Of a DNA stretch of 64,000 nt, positions 19,170 through 28,245 are shown piece by piece. Position numbers and translations under genes: made by a program. The stretch comes from Pseudomonas frederiksbergensis (lineage in GTDB: Bacteria; Pseudomonadota; Gammaproteobacteria; Pseudomonadales; Pseudomonadaceae). The DNA lies in the NCBI RefSeq assembly GCF_001874645.1, contig NZ_CP017886.1, positions 2,666,001 through 2,730,000 on the forward strand, in the 5' to 3' direction. The notes beneath the pieces are model-generated. The model saw only the letters and a program-made list of their open reading frames with translations. It ran no database searches and was not told where the DNA came from. Each line of letters starts with the position of its first letter. Positions within the stretch are counted from its first letter, which is position 1.

Positions 19170-19916
19170 ATGATCGTGGTTGAAAAACTGACCAAACAAT
19201 TCAAGGGTCAGGTGGTACTTAACGGGATCGACCTCGAGGTCAAGGAAGGCGAAGTCGTCGCCATCATTGGCCCCAGCGGTTCCGGCAAGACCACCTTCCT
19301 GCGCTGCCTGAATTTCCTCGAAGAACCCACCAGCGGCCGCATCAAGGTGGGTGATATCGAGATCGACAGCAGCAAGCCGCTCAACCAGCAACAAGGCCTG
19401 GTGCGGCGCTTGCGCCAGCACGTCGGTTTCGTGTTCCAGAACTTCAATCTGTTCCCCCATCGCACCGCGTTGGAAAACGTCACCGAAGGCCCTTTGGTGG
19501 TGAAGAAAATGCCAAAGGATCAAGCGTTGGTACTGGGTCGAAAACTGCTGGCCAGGGTCGGCCTGGCAGGCAAGGAAGACGCCTATCCGCGCAGGCTGTC
19601 CGGTGGGCAGCAACAGCGCGTGGCAATCGCCCGGGCGCTGGCCATGGAGCCGGAAGTGATTCTCTTCGACGAACCAACCTCGGCGCTTGATCCGGAACTG
19701 GTCGGCGAAGTGCTGGCGACCATTCGCAGTCTGGCCGAAGAAAAACGCACCATGGTCATCGTCACCCACGAAATGAGTTTCGCCCGTGATGTGGCGAACC
19801 GGGTGGTGTTTTTCGACAAGGGCGTCATCGTCGAACAAGGTGAAGCGAAGGCGTTGTTTGCCCATCCAAAAGAAGAACGAACCCGGCAATTCCTCAGTAA
19901 GTTTCTCAACGCCTGA
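19170..19916 (+). CDS. tcyN: Cystine ABC transporter, ATP-binding protein
   Basis: The 248-residue ATPase has Walker [21 protein letters not shown] (residues about 33-52), signature [19 protein letters not shown], Walker [15 protein letters not shown] and H-loop VIVTHEM. It belongs to the polar amino-acid subfamily (GlnQ/HisP type). It ends the tcyJLN operon. Confidence 0.9.
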   Translation: MIVVEKLTKQFKGQVVLNGIDLEVKEGEVVAIIGPSGSGKTTFLRCLNFLEEPTSGRIKVGDIEIDSSKPLNQQQGLVRRLRQHVGFVFQNFNLFPHRTALENVTEGPLVVKKMPKDQALVLGRKLLARVGLAGKEDAYPRRLSGGQQQRVAIARALAMEPEVILFDEPTSALDPELVGEVLATIRSLAEEKRTMVIVTHEMSFARDVANRVVFFDKGVIVEQGEAKALFAHPKEERTRQFLSKFLNA

Positions 19917-20425
19917 AGTTTTTCGCCACACCAGAAGTACATTAAGCACTGTCAACTTCCACGGATGGAAGTGGCACTTACCGCACTGCTTGACTGTCAT
20001 TACCCTGCCTTCCGCCGGCTTCCAGAGTTACTTAATTACCCCAGTCGAAAGCGGTATATAGATACCTCCTGCAACATCCTCCCGTCACGTAACCTCCACC
20101 ATACTCAGATTGATCCAATGCCAGAAAACGCTGGAAACACTGGCTCACAAATCGAGCACATCTAAGAAAAAGCCGAACAGTATGTCCATCGACCGCTAAT
20201 CACAGGTAGGAAATATCTGAATAGCCTGGCATTCCCACGCTCTCAACTTTCGTCTATTGACACTCCATCGGCCACTCCCTTATCTAGGCGCTAACAGGCA
20301 CTTCACAACGCTTGAATATCGTTAACAACCCACTGTTCGCCATTGAAGAAACCGACTTACTACTTCCCTAACGCCTTCGACACTTCCGAAATGGACTTCG
20401 CTGCGATGTTTCAAGGAGAACACAC
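19917..20425. other. 509-base intergenic region without a gene
   Basis: AT-richer than its surroundings, with no frame longer than about 15 codons with a ribosome site. A small hairpin CTTCCA/TGGAAG occurs near 19955-19970, too weak to call a terminator. The last 20 bases hold AAGGAG, the ribosome site of the next gene. Confidence 0.5.
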
Positions 20426-21190
20426 ATGACTTGTATGTCGAACACCGTTGAACTGGCGGCTCCCGGCCTGACGCAGTCGCCCGGATCGGCCATCAACATC
20501 ACCTCCGCTGCTCACCTGCTGATCGAGATAGCCCCTTATGCCGGCATGGACGAAGGTGATCTGATCGAACTGTTCTGGGACAACTGCTATGTGGCTTCGA
20601 GGGTGCTCACCCGCACAGATGTCGGCCAACCACTTAACCTGCGGGTTCCGGAGAGTTTTATCCGCAATGGCAGCTCGCGTATCCACTACCGGCTCATGCA
20701 AGTCGGGCGAGGCCAGGCGCTGTCCGCGGCGAAACGGGTCCAGGTCAAACTCGACTGCCCGGGTGGTCAGCCGCACACCCTGTGCGCAGATGAAAACCAG
20801 CGCTTGGAGCCGTTGGGTATTCCCGAGATGATTCGCCGTCACGGGGTCAACCCGAACCAGTTCAAACGTGGCGTACCGCTGACCATCGAACCCTATCTGA
20901 ACATGGCGACTGACGATGAAATCACCCTGCGCTGGGGCGACGTGCGCATGGACCTGCCCAGGATCAAGCCGAGTGATGTCGGCAAACCGATCAACGTCTG
21001 GGTGCCGCCTGCAGTGATTCTTGAGGCTGGCGAAGACAACCGGCTGGAAGTCACCTACTGCATCCTTGATCGTGTCGGTAACAACTCACGCTGGGCGCCG
21101 GCGCGCACCCTGAAAGTCGGCTGCGCCAATCCTTACCTGAAAGTGCTGTCGAAGGAAGTACTTTGCACTGCCAAAGAACGTCGTCGTTGA
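20426..21190 (+). CDS. Hypothetical protein made of two repeated beta-rich domains
   Basis: I do not recognise a named family. The 254 residues contain two related halves: each ends in a block DVG.P.N..VP followed by a Tyr-containing strand and a closing Cys (TRTDVGQPLNLRVPESFI in the first, KPSDVGKPINVWVPPAVI in the second). The pattern of alternating hydrophobic residues and the length of about 100 per repeat fit an immunoglobulin-like or invasin-like domain. No signal peptide or membrane helix is evident. ATG 20426 follows AAGGAGAACACAC. It is monocistronic, and I infer a lineage-specific binding or structural protein. Confidence 0.75.
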   Translation: MTCMSNTVELAAPGLTQSPGSAINITSAAHLLIEIAPYAGMDEGDLIELFWDNCYVASRVLTRTDVGQPLNLRVPESFIRNGSSRIHYRLMQVGRGQALSAAKRVQVKLDCPGGQPHTLCADENQRLEPLGIPEMIRRHGVNPNQFKRGVPLTIEPYLNMATDDEITLRWGDVRMDLPRIKPSDVGKPINVWVPPAVILEAGEDNRLEVTYCILDRVGNNSRWAPARTLKVGCANPYLKVLSKEVLCTAKERRR

Positions 21191-21193
21191 GAC

Positions 21194-21277
21194 AAAAGAT
21201 CGCAGGCTTCGCCAGCTCCTACGCCAACCGAGGTCACCTGTAGCTGGCGAGGGCTCGGGCCGCGTTCGGACGATCTT
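21194..21277. repeat. Diverged REP doublet of the longer type
   Basis: The forward unit reads GATCGCAGGCTTCGCCAGCT then CCTAC; the reverse partner carries the extended form ending GGCCGCGTTCGGACGATCTT, shared with copies at 35618, 39062 and 49568. Two REP subtypes are paired here. Confidence 0.8.
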
Positions 21278-21425
21278 GACAATATCTACCCTCTTCTATG
21301 CTTATACCTAAAAGTTAGTTTATTAATTTTTTATACGCGATTAGGGTATATAAACCGGACCACCGGACTTTCTTGAATTTGATTTCGCCGCTCGACGCGG
21401 CTTATCCATGAGAAGTGAGGTAGGT

Positions 21426-21494
21426 ATGGTCAGGAACAAAATCACCCCGGTGCAAATCGCCAGGGCATTGCGTGCAGCCAAGGAGCGGCGCTGA
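21426..21494 (+). CDS. 22-residue peptide translationally coupled to the first sfnB
   Basis: ATG 21426 is preceded by GAGGTAGGT and opens a frame of 22 codons, basic and predicted helical, with core ITPVQIARALRAAKERR. Its TGA overlaps the next gene's ATG (CTGATG), and the AAGGAG that serves the next gene lies inside its last codons. This is the architecture of a coupled leader peptide or tiny protein. An in-frame ATG at 21408 lacks a ribosome site. Function unknown. Confidence 0.55.
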   Translation: MVRNKITPVQIARALRAAKERR

Positions 21495-22735
21495 TGTCTA
21501 ATTTGGCAGATGCAAACGTCCAGAGTGATCTGGACGTTCCCCCGCTGTTGTTGCCCGCGCACGTTTTGCGCAACGACGCACAAGCCCTCGAAGCAGCCCG
21601 TGAACTCGCTCAGGTCGCCCGCGTGCAAGCCGCGCGACGCGATCAACAGCGCAAATTGCCCTGGGCGGAAATCGAACAATTCACCCGCAGTGGCCTGGGC
21701 AGTATTGCCATCGGCAAGGCGTTCGGTGGCCCCGATGTTTCATTCGTCACCCTCGCCGAAGTTTTCGCGATCATTTCCGCGGCCGACCCGGCACTGGGGC
21801 AAATCCCGCAGAACCACTTCGGCATTCTCAATCTGCTCCAGCACACCGCCAACGAGCGGCAGAAAACGCAGCTGTTCCAGAGCGTGCTCGACGGCTGGCG
21901 AATCGGCAACGCGGGCCCGGAACGCGGCACCAAAAACACCCTGGAACTCAAGGCCCGAATCACCGCCGACGGTGATGGCTACGTCATCAGCGGTCAGAAG
22001 TTTTACTCCACAGGCGCACTGTTCGCTCACTGGATCGCGGTCAAGGCACTGAACGACGACGGCAAGCAAGTCATCGCCTTCATCCGTCGTGGCACTCCGG
22101 GGCTGCGCATCGTCGACGACTGGTCGGGCTTCGGCCAGCGCACCACGGCCAGCGGTACCGTGCTGCTGAACAATGTGCGAGTCGATGCTGATCTGGTGGT
22201 GGAAAACTGGCGGATCAACGACAGCCCGAACATCCAGGGCGCCGTGTCACAGCTGATTCAAGCCGCCATCGACGCCGGCATTGCCCGCGGCGCCATCGAC
22301 GACGCCATCAGCTTCGTTCGCGAGCGCGCACGGCCGTGGATCGACGCCAACGTCGAGCGTGCCAGCGATGACCTCTACGTGATTGCCGACATCGGCAAGC
22401 TGAAAATCGAACTGCACGCCGCCGAAGCGCTGCTGCGCAAGGCCGGGCAAGTGCTCGATCAAGTCAGTGCCGCGCCGGTCACCGCCGAGTCCGCCGCCCG
22501 CGCTTCGATTGCGGTCGCCGAAGCCAAGGTGCTGACCACCGAGATCTCGCTGCTGGCCAGCGAAAAACTCTTCGAGCTGGCCGGCAGCCGCGCCACCCTC
22601 GCCGAGTTCAACCTCGACCGCCACTGGCGCAACGCACGCGTGCACACCCTTCACGATCCGGTGCGCTGGAAGTACCACGCCGTGGGGACTTATCACCTGA
22701 ACGGCACTTTTCCCGCACGGCATTCCTGGATCTGA
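21494..22735 (+). CDS. sfnB: SfnB-family sulfur-acquisition flavin oxidoreductase (first copy)
   Basis: The 413-residue protein has the acyl-CoA-dehydrogenase fold of the DszC/SfnB group, flavin-dependent oxygenases acting on sulfur compounds: EIEQFTRSGLGSIAIGKAFG, ALGQIPQNHFGILNLLQ, WSGFGQRTTASGTVLLNNVR and the C-terminal RHWRNARVHTLHDPVRWKYH typical of this group rather than true acyl-CoA dehydrogenases. It probably works with reduced flavin supplied by a separate reductase, none of which is nearby. It is nearly duplicated by the next gene, 24 bases on. The start overlaps the stop of the 22-codon frame. Confidence 0.85.
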   Translation: MSNLADANVQSDLDVPPLLLPAHVLRNDAQALEAARELAQVARVQAARRDQQRKLPWAEIEQFTRSGLGSIAIGKAFGGPDVSFVTLAEVFAIISAADPALGQIPQNHFGILNLLQHTANERQKTQLFQSVLDGWRIGNAGPERGTKNTLELKARITADGDGYVISGQKFYSTGALFAHWIAVKALNDDGKQVIAFIRRGTPGLRIVDDWSGFGQRTTASGTVLLNNVRVDADLVVENWRINDSPNIQGAVSQLIQAAIDAGIARGAIDDAISFVRERARPWIDANVERASDDLYVIADIGKLKIELHAAEALLRKAGQVLDQVSAAPVTAESAARASIAVAEAKVLTTEISLLASEKLFELAGSRATLAEFNLDRHWRNARVHTLHDPVRWKYHAVGTYHLNGTFPARHSWI

Positions 22736-22759
22736 CCGACCAGACATCTGGAGAAACAC

Positions 22760-23953
22760 ATGACACTTTCTCACCCCGTCGCGGTCATCACCAGCGATGA
22801 ACAAGCCCTCGTCGTCGCCAGCGATCTGGCCGAAGACTTCAAACGCGACAGCGCCCTGCGCGACCGTGAACGACGCCTGCCCTACCCCGAACTGGAGGTT
22901 TTTTCGCGCTCCGGCCTGTGGGGCATCAGCGTGCCCAAGGAATACGGCGGCGCAGGGGTTTCCAACGTCACTCTGGCCAAGGTCATCGCGCTGATCGCCC
23001 AGGCCGACAGCTCGCTGGGGCAGATCCCGCAGAACCATTTTTATGCCCTCGAAGTGCTGCGCGTGAACGGTACGCCCGAGCATCAAAAGCGCCTGTACGC
23101 CGAAGTCCTCGCCGGTCAGCGCTTCGGCAACGCACTGGCCGAGCTCGGGACCAAAACCGCTCTCCACCGTGTCACCAGCCTGACGCCCGACGGCGACGGT
23201 TTTCGCATCAACGGCCGCAAGTTCTACTCCACCGGGGCAATCTACGCGCAACGGATTCCCACCACGGTGGTCGATGAACACGGCGTCCAGCAACTGGCCT
23301 TCGTCCCGCGCGACAGCCAGGGCCTGACCGTCATCGACGACTGGAGCGGCTTCGGTCAACGCACCACCGGCAGCGGTTCGGTGGTGTTTGAAGACGTCTA
23401 TGTCAAAGCTTGCGACGTGGTTCCATTTCAAAGTGCCTTCGAACGCCCGACCCCGGTCGGCCCGTTGGCGCAGATTCTTCATGCGGCCATCGACACCGGC
23501 ATTGCTCGCGCCGCTTATGAAGACGCGCTGCATTTCGTGCGGACCAAAACCCGCCCGTGGATCGACTCCGGCAATGACAAAGCCACCGAAGACCCGCTGA
23601 CGATCAAAAGCTTCGGCCACCTGAGCATTCGCCTGCACGCGACAGAAGCGCTGCTCGAACGCGCCGGAGAATTCCTCGACCGCGCCCAGGCTGACACCAA
23701 CGCCGAGACCATCGCGGCGGCCTCGATTGCCGTGGCCGAAGTGCGCGCCATCAGCACGGAAATCTCCCTGGCGGCCGGCAGCACGCTGTTCGAACTGTCC
23801 GGCAGCCAAGCCACACTCGCCGAGCACGGCCTGGACCGTCACTGGCGCAACGCCCGCGTGCATACCCTGCACGACCCGGTGCGCTGGAAGTACCACGCGA
23901 TTGGCAACTACTACCTCAACGATGAAAACCCGCCACTGCGGGGGACCATTTGA
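22760..23953 (+). CDS. SfnB-family sulfur-acquisition flavin oxidoreductase (second copy)
   Basis: This 397-residue paralog of the preceding protein shares its motif order: SGLWGISVPKEYGGAGVSNV, SSLGQIPQNHFYALEVL, WSGFGQRTTGSGSVVFEDVY and RNARVHTLHDPVRWKYHAIG. The two differ strongly in between, so this is an old duplication. ATG 22760 follows GGAGAAACAC. The TGA overlaps the start of the monooxygenase gene (TGATG). The likely role is oxidation of an organosulfur compound together with the neighbouring proteins. Confidence 0.85.
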   Translation: MTLSHPVAVITSDEQALVVASDLAEDFKRDSALRDRERRLPYPELEVFSRSGLWGISVPKEYGGAGVSNVTLAKVIALIAQADSSLGQIPQNHFYALEVLRVNGTPEHQKRLYAEVLAGQRFGNALAELGTKTALHRVTSLTPDGDGFRINGRKFYSTGAIYAQRIPTTVVDEHGVQQLAFVPRDSQGLTVIDDWSGFGQRTTGSGSVVFEDVYVKACDVVPFQSAFERPTPVGPLAQILHAAIDTGIARAAYEDALHFVRTKTRPWIDSGNDKATEDPLTIKSFGHLSIRLHATEALLERAGEFLDRAQADTNAETIAAASIAVAEVRAISTEISLAAGSTLFELSGSQATLAEHGLDRHWRNARVHTLHDPVRWKYHAIGNYYLNDENPPLRGTI

Positions 23954-25320
23954 TGCCCTCGCCGCTAACAAAGAGAAAAAAGATCCTGCTCAATGCCTTC
24001 AACATGAACTGCATCGGGCACATCAACCATGGCCTGTGGACTCATCCACGGGACAACTCGACCCAGTACAAGACCGTCGAATACTGGACCGAGCTGGCGC
24101 AGTTGCTGGAACGCGGGCTGTTCGACGGGCTGTTCATCGCCGACATCGTCGGGGTTTACGACGTGTACCAGCATTCGATCGATGTGCCGCTGAAGGAGTC
24201 GATCCAGTTGCCGGTCAACGACCCGCTGCTGCTGGTGTCAGCCATGGCAGCGGTGACCAGAAACCTCGGTTTCGGTCTGACCGCCAACCTGACCTACGAG
24301 CCGCCGTACCTGTTCGCCCGGCGCCTGTCGACACTCGATCACCTGAGCCGTGGCCGGGTCGGCTGGAACATCGTCACCGGCTACCTCGACAGCGCCGCCA
24401 AGGCCATGGGCCTGAGCGAGCAGGTCGAACATGACCGGCGTTACGACCAGGCCGATGAGTACCTTCAGGTGCTGTACAAACTCTGGGAAGGCAGCTGGGA
24501 AAACGATGCGGTGATCAACGACCGCGAGCAGCGGATCTACGCCCAACCGGGCAAAGTCCACAAGGTCGAGCACCACGGTGAGTTCTATCAGGTCGAGGGT
24601 TATCACCTCTGCGAGCCTTCACCGCAGCGCACACCCGTGTTGTTTCAGGCCGGCAGCTCGGACCGTGGCCTGGTGTTCGCCGGGCAACACGCCGAGTGCG
24701 TGTTCATCAGCGGCCAGAACAAGGCCTCGACCAAGGTGCAGGTGGACAAGGTCCGCGCCAGCGCCGCCGCTGCAGGGCGTAACCCCGAGGACATCAAGGT
24801 CTTCATGGGGCTGAACGTGATTGTCGGTGCCAGCGAAGAGCTGGCCTGGGCCAAGCACGCCGAGTACCTGAGCTACGCCAGCGCCGAGGCCGGGGTGGCA
24901 CATTTTTCCGCGTCGACCGGGATCGATTTCTCCGAGTACGAACTCGACGAGCCGATCCAGTACGTGAAAAACAACGCCATCCAGTCCGCCACCAAAAACC
25001 TGCAAAACAACGACTGGACCCGGCGCAAATTGCTTGAGCAACACGCCTTGGGCGGCCGCTACATCACCGTGGTCGGTTCACCCGCGCAGGTCGCCGATGA
25101 ACTGGAATCCTGGATCGCGGAAACCGGCCTGGACGGCTTCAACCTGACCCGCATCGTCACTCCGGAAAGCTATGTCGATTTCATCGACCTGGTGATTCCC
25201 GAGTTGCAACGACGCGGGTCGTACAAGACCGCTTATGACGAGGGCACCTTGCGCGAAAAACTGTTTCACGCAGAGGCGCATCTACCCGAGCAACATTCGG
25301 GTTCGGCGTTCCGGCGCTAA
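23953..25320 (+). CDS. NtaA/DszA/SnaA-family FMNH2-dependent monooxygenase
   Basis: The 455-residue luciferase-like monooxygenase of the NtaA/SnaA/DszA group shows KILLNAFNMNCIGHINHGLW, the family's N-terminal strand, then STLDHLSRGRVGWNIVTGYL and EWSPQRTP-type flavin region CEPSPQRTPVLFQAGSSDRG. Family members use FMNH2 and oxygen to cleave C-S or C-N bonds, for example dibenzothiophene sulfone or nitrilotriacetate. Coupled to two SfnB proteins and followed by a MetQNI-like importer, it probably desulfurises an imported compound. The substrate is unknown. Confidence 0.87.
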   Translation: MPSPLTKRKKILLNAFNMNCIGHINHGLWTHPRDNSTQYKTVEYWTELAQLLERGLFDGLFIADIVGVYDVYQHSIDVPLKESIQLPVNDPLLLVSAMAAVTRNLGFGLTANLTYEPPYLFARRLSTLDHLSRGRVGWNIVTGYLDSAAKAMGLSEQVEHDRRYDQADEYLQVLYKLWEGSWENDAVINDREQRIYAQPGKVHKVEHHGEFYQVEGYHLCEPSPQRTPVLFQAGSSDRGLVFAGQHAECVFISGQNKASTKVQVDKVRASAAAAGRNPEDIKVFMGLNVIVGASEELAWAKHAEYLSYASAEAGVAHFSASTGIDFSEYELDEPIQYVKNNAIQSATKNLQNNDWTRRKLLEQHALGGRYITVVGSPAQVADELESWIAETGLDGFNLTRIVTPESYVDFIDLVIPELQRRGSYKTAYDEGTLREKLFHAEAHLPEQHSGSAFRR

Positions 25321-25322
25321 AA

Positions 25323-25488
25323 GCATCGGTATCTATACATCTCTGATGACCGCCAAATCTCTCGTAGGAGCTGCCGCAGGCTGCGATCTTTTGGCGTCGC
25401 AAGGACGCCGAAGATCAAAAGATCGCAGCCTGCGGCAGCTCCTACAGGTGATCCTGCCGGAACTTGGAGATGTGTAGATACCTATGCC
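25323..25488. repeat. REP doublet enclosed by 22-bp imperfect inverted repeats
   Basis: An outward-ordered REP pair (reverse 25364-25392, forward 25417-25445) is enclosed by 22-bp arms at 25323-25344 and 25467-25488 that match at 19 of 22 positions in inverted orientation (core GGTATCTATACATCTC versus GAGATGTGTAGATACC). The whole segment can fold as one large cruciform. It starts two bases after the monooxygenase stop. It looks like a small non-autonomous element; no other copy of the arms was seen in the window. Confidence 0.65.
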
Positions 25489-25543
25489 GCGATGACGCCC
25501 GACCAGACACCCCACATTTCATGCACTGACTGGAAAACCCATC

Positions 25544-26353
25544 ATGACCAAGAAGCTCTTAAAACACCCAGTCAAAGCACTGGCCCTGGCCCTCGGCCTC
25601 TTCAGCTCGGTGGCCTTCGCCGCCGATGCGCCGCTGAAAATCGGCACCACCGCCGCCTTCGCCATCCCGCTGGAGGCGGCGGTCGAAGAAGCCGGTAAAC
25701 AAGGTTTGAAGGTCGAGCTGGTGGAGTTCAGCGACTGGATCGCACCGAACGTCAGCCTGGCCTCGGGCGACATTGATGTGAACTACTTCCAGCACATTCC
25801 GTTCCTGGAAAACGCCAAGGCCGCCGCCGGTTTTGATCTGGTGCCATTCGCGCCGGGCATCATCAACAACGTCGGCCTGTACTCGAAGAAATACAAAAGT
25901 TTTGACGCGCTTCCCGAAGGTGCCAGCGTGGCCATCGCCAACGACCCGATCAACAGCGGTCGCGGCTTGCAACTGCTGGCCAAGGCCGGGCTGATCACCC
26001 TCAAGCCGGGGGTTGGTTACAAGGCGACCGAAGACGACATCGTCGCCAATCCGAAAAAACTGAAAATCCTTCAGGTCGAAGCCGTGCAACTGGTGCGCGC
26101 GTATGACGACGCCGATCTGGTGCAGGGCTACCCGGCCTACATTCGTCTGGCCAAGACCTTCGATGCCACCTCAGCGCTGCTGTTCGACGGCCTCGACCAC
26201 AAGGAATACGTGATCCAGTTCGTGATCCAGCCGAAAAGTAAAACCGACCCGCGCCTGATCAAGTTCGTCGACATCTACCAGCATTCCCCGGTGGTTCGCG
26301 CCGCCCTGGATAAAGCTCACGGCAAGCTCTACCAAGCCGGCTGGGAAGGCTGA
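25544..26353 (+). CDS. MetQ/NlpA-family ABC transporter binding protein
   Basis: The 269-residue protein has a cleavable signal peptide ([11 protein letters not shown], then ADAPLKIG) with no lipobox cysteine. The NlpA/MetQ fold follows: [40 protein letters not shown] and the [20 protein letters not shown] loop. Close MetQ proteins bind methionine, but this one heads an importer next to organosulfur oxygenases, so it may take up another sulfur compound. metN and metI homologs follow directly. Confidence 0.85.
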   Translation: MTKKLLKHPVKALALALGLFSSVAFAADAPLKIGTTAAFAIPLEAAVEEAGKQGLKVELVEFSDWIAPNVSLASGDIDVNYFQHIPFLENAKAAAGFDLVPFAPGIINNVGLYSKKYKSFDALPEGASVAIANDPINSGRGLQLLAKAGLITLKPGVGYKATEDDIVANPKKLKILQVEAVQLVRAYDDADLVQGYPAYIRLAKTFDATSALLFDGLDHKEYVIQFVIQPKSKTDPRLIKFVDIYQHSPVVRAALDKAHGKLYQAGWEG

Positions 26354-26355
26354 AC

Positions 26356-27480
26356 ATGAACGCCGCCAACGCCCAGCTGCGACTGGAAGACTCGCCGTCT
26401 CGCAGTGCTGAACAGACTGAACTGCATCCAACGCTCAATCGCGCCCACGTACGTTTTATCGGCCTGGGTAAAACCTACAACGGCCAGCAAGGCCCGGTCG
26501 CTGCGCTGCACGGCATCGACCTGGCGATCCAGCGCGGTGAAGTGTTCGGCATCATCGGCCGCAGCGGTGCCGGCAAATCATCGCTGATCCGCACCATCAA
26601 CCGCCTTGAACAACCGAGCACAGGGCGAGTACTGATCGATCAGGTGGACATCGGCGAGTTCGATGAGGACCGTCTGGTGGCGCTGCGGCGGCGGATCGGC
26701 ATGATCTTCCAGCACTTCAACCTGATGTCGGCCAAAACCGTGTGGCAGAACGTCGAGCTGCCGCTCAAGGTCGCCGGCGTGCCGAAAGCCGAGCGTGAAC
26801 AGAAGGTTCGTGAGCTGCTGGAACTGGTCGGCCTGCAAGGCAAACACAAGGCCTACCCGGCGCAGCTTTCGGGCGGGCAAAAACAGCGCGTCGGTATCGC
26901 CCGGGCGCTAGTGCATGACCCGGCGATTCTGCTCTGCGACGAAGCCACCTCAGCGCTCGACCCGGAGACCACGCAGTCGATCCTCGGCCTGCTGCGAGAA
27001 ATCAATAAACGCCTCGGGCTGACGATCATTCTGATCACCCACGAAATGGCGGTAATCCGCGATATCTGTGATCGGGTGGTGGTGCTCGAACACGGACGGA
27101 TTGTCGAGCAGGGGCCAGTCTGGGAAGTGTTTGGCAACCCGCAGCACGAGGTCAGCAAAACGTTGCTGGCGCCGTTGCAACATGGCTTGCCGGAAGAGCT
27201 GCAAAGGCGATTGCAGACGCAGCCGCAATCATCGGAATCCGCGGTAGTGCTGCGCTTGCAGTTCACCGGCAACAGCAATGATGAGCCAGACCTGGCGGCG
27301 TTGTTCAGTGCGCTCGGTGGTCGGGTGCGCTTGTTACAGGGCGGCGTCGAACGGATTCAGGGGCATGCCCTTGGGCAATTGTTGTTGGCGGTGACCGGCT
27401 CGTCCTTGGGTGCCGAAGAAATGCGCCAGCGCGCCAGTCACTGGGCGCACCACGCGGAGGTGCTGGGTTATGTGGTTTGA
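26356..27480 (+). CDS. MetN-like ABC transporter, ATP-binding protein
   Basis: The 374-residue ATPase has Walker [21 protein letters not shown], signature [15 protein letters not shown], Walker [15 protein letters not shown] and H-loop [20 protein letters not shown], as in MetN. A C-terminal domain of about 100 residues corresponds to the NIL regulatory domain that senses internal methionine in MetN. The N-terminus is about 30 residues longer than in E. coli MetN. It starts 3 bases after the binding protein and overlaps the permease gene by 11 bases. Confidence 0.87.
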   Translation: MNAANAQLRLEDSPSRSAEQTELHPTLNRAHVRFIGLGKTYNGQQGPVAALHGIDLAIQRGEVFGIIGRSGAGKSSLIRTINRLEQPSTGRVLIDQVDIGEFDEDRLVALRRRIGMIFQHFNLMSAKTVWQNVELPLKVAGVPKAEREQKVRELLELVGLQGKHKAYPAQLSGGQKQRVGIARALVHDPAILLCDEATSALDPETTQSILGLLREINKRLGLTIILITHEMAVIRDICDRVVVLEHGRIVEQGPVWEVFGNPQHEVSKTLLAPLQHGLPEELQRRLQTQPQSSESAVVLRLQFTGNSNDEPDLAALFSALGGRVRLLQGGVERIQGHALGQLLLAVTGSSLGAEEMRQRASHWAHHAEVLGYVV

Positions 27481-28114
27481 TCGATTATTGCAGGGCGTCA
27501 TCGACACTTTTCTGATGGTCGGCGTGTCGTCGTTGATCGCGCTGTTGGCGGGTATTCCGCTGGCGGTGATTCTGGTCACCAGCTCCAAGGGCGGGATCTA
27601 CCAAGCGCCCGCGCTAAAACGTGCGCTGGGGGCCTTCGTCAACCTGTTCCGCTCGATCCCGTTTCTGATTCTGATGGTCGCGCTGATCCCCTTCACCCGC
27701 TTGATCGTCGGCACCACCTACGGCGTCTGGGCCGCCGTGGTACCGCTGACCATCGCCGCCACGCCCTTCTTCGCGCGGATCGCCGAGGTCAGCCTGCGCG
27801 AGGTCGACCACGGTCTGATCGAAGCCGCCCAGGCCATGGGTTGCCGGCGCTGGCATATCGTCTGGCACGTACTGTTGCCTGAGGCACTGCCGGGGATTGT
27901 CGGTGGTTTCACCATCACGTTGGTCACCATGATCAATTCCTCGGCGATGGCCGGCGCAATTGGTGCCGGTGGCTTGGGTGACATTGCGTACCGGTATGGG
28001 TATCAGCGCTTTGATAGCCAGATCATGTTGACGGTGATCGTGTTGCTGGTGATTCTGGTGGCGGTGATTCAGTTGGGTGGGGATCGGTTGGCGCGGGGGT
28101 TGAACAAGCGCTGA
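27470..28114 (+). CDS. MetI-like ABC transporter, permease
   Basis: The 214-residue permease has about five helices and the MetI signatures [20 protein letters not shown], the coupling loop [20 protein letters not shown] and [23 protein letters not shown] 27470 lies within the end of the ATPase gene; the frame extends farther upstream but over the ATPase coding sequence. It completes the MetQNI-type importer. Confidence 0.88.
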   Translation: MWFDRLLQGVIDTFLMVGVSSLIALLAGIPLAVILVTSSKGGIYQAPALKRALGAFVNLFRSIPFLILMVALIPFTRLIVGTTYGVWAAVVPLTIAATPFFARIAEVSLREVDHGLIEAAQAMGCRRWHIVWHVLLPEALPGIVGGFTITLVTMINSSAMAGAIGAGGLGDIAYRYGYQRFDSQIMLTVIVLLVILVAVIQLGGDRLARGLNKR

Positions 28115-28123
28115 ACGGGGATC

Positions 28124-28191
28124 AAAAGATCGCAGCCTGCGGCAGCTCCTACACCGATCTCCTGTAGGAGCTGCCGCAGGCTGCGATCTTT
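28124..28191. repeat. REP doublet, inward-facing (metI-like/methyltransferase)
   Basis: Near-perfect inverted pair of the standard unit with a loop of about 11 bases, 10 bases after the permease stop. Confidence 0.9.
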
Positions 28192-28245
28192 AAAAGCACA
28201 AAAAGCTTTATAGTCGGTGCATGTCCCCTCACCTGCGCAGCCGCC

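Noticed and set aside
19955..19985. Sigma-54 promoter-like TGGCAC near tcyN end
   Set aside because: The spacing to the next GC element does not fit the -24/-12 rule.
22247..23971. 574-codon frame antisense to both sfnB genes
   Set aside because: It spans two well-recognised genes and their gap, shows a periodic composition mirroring the sense strand, and has no ribosome site.
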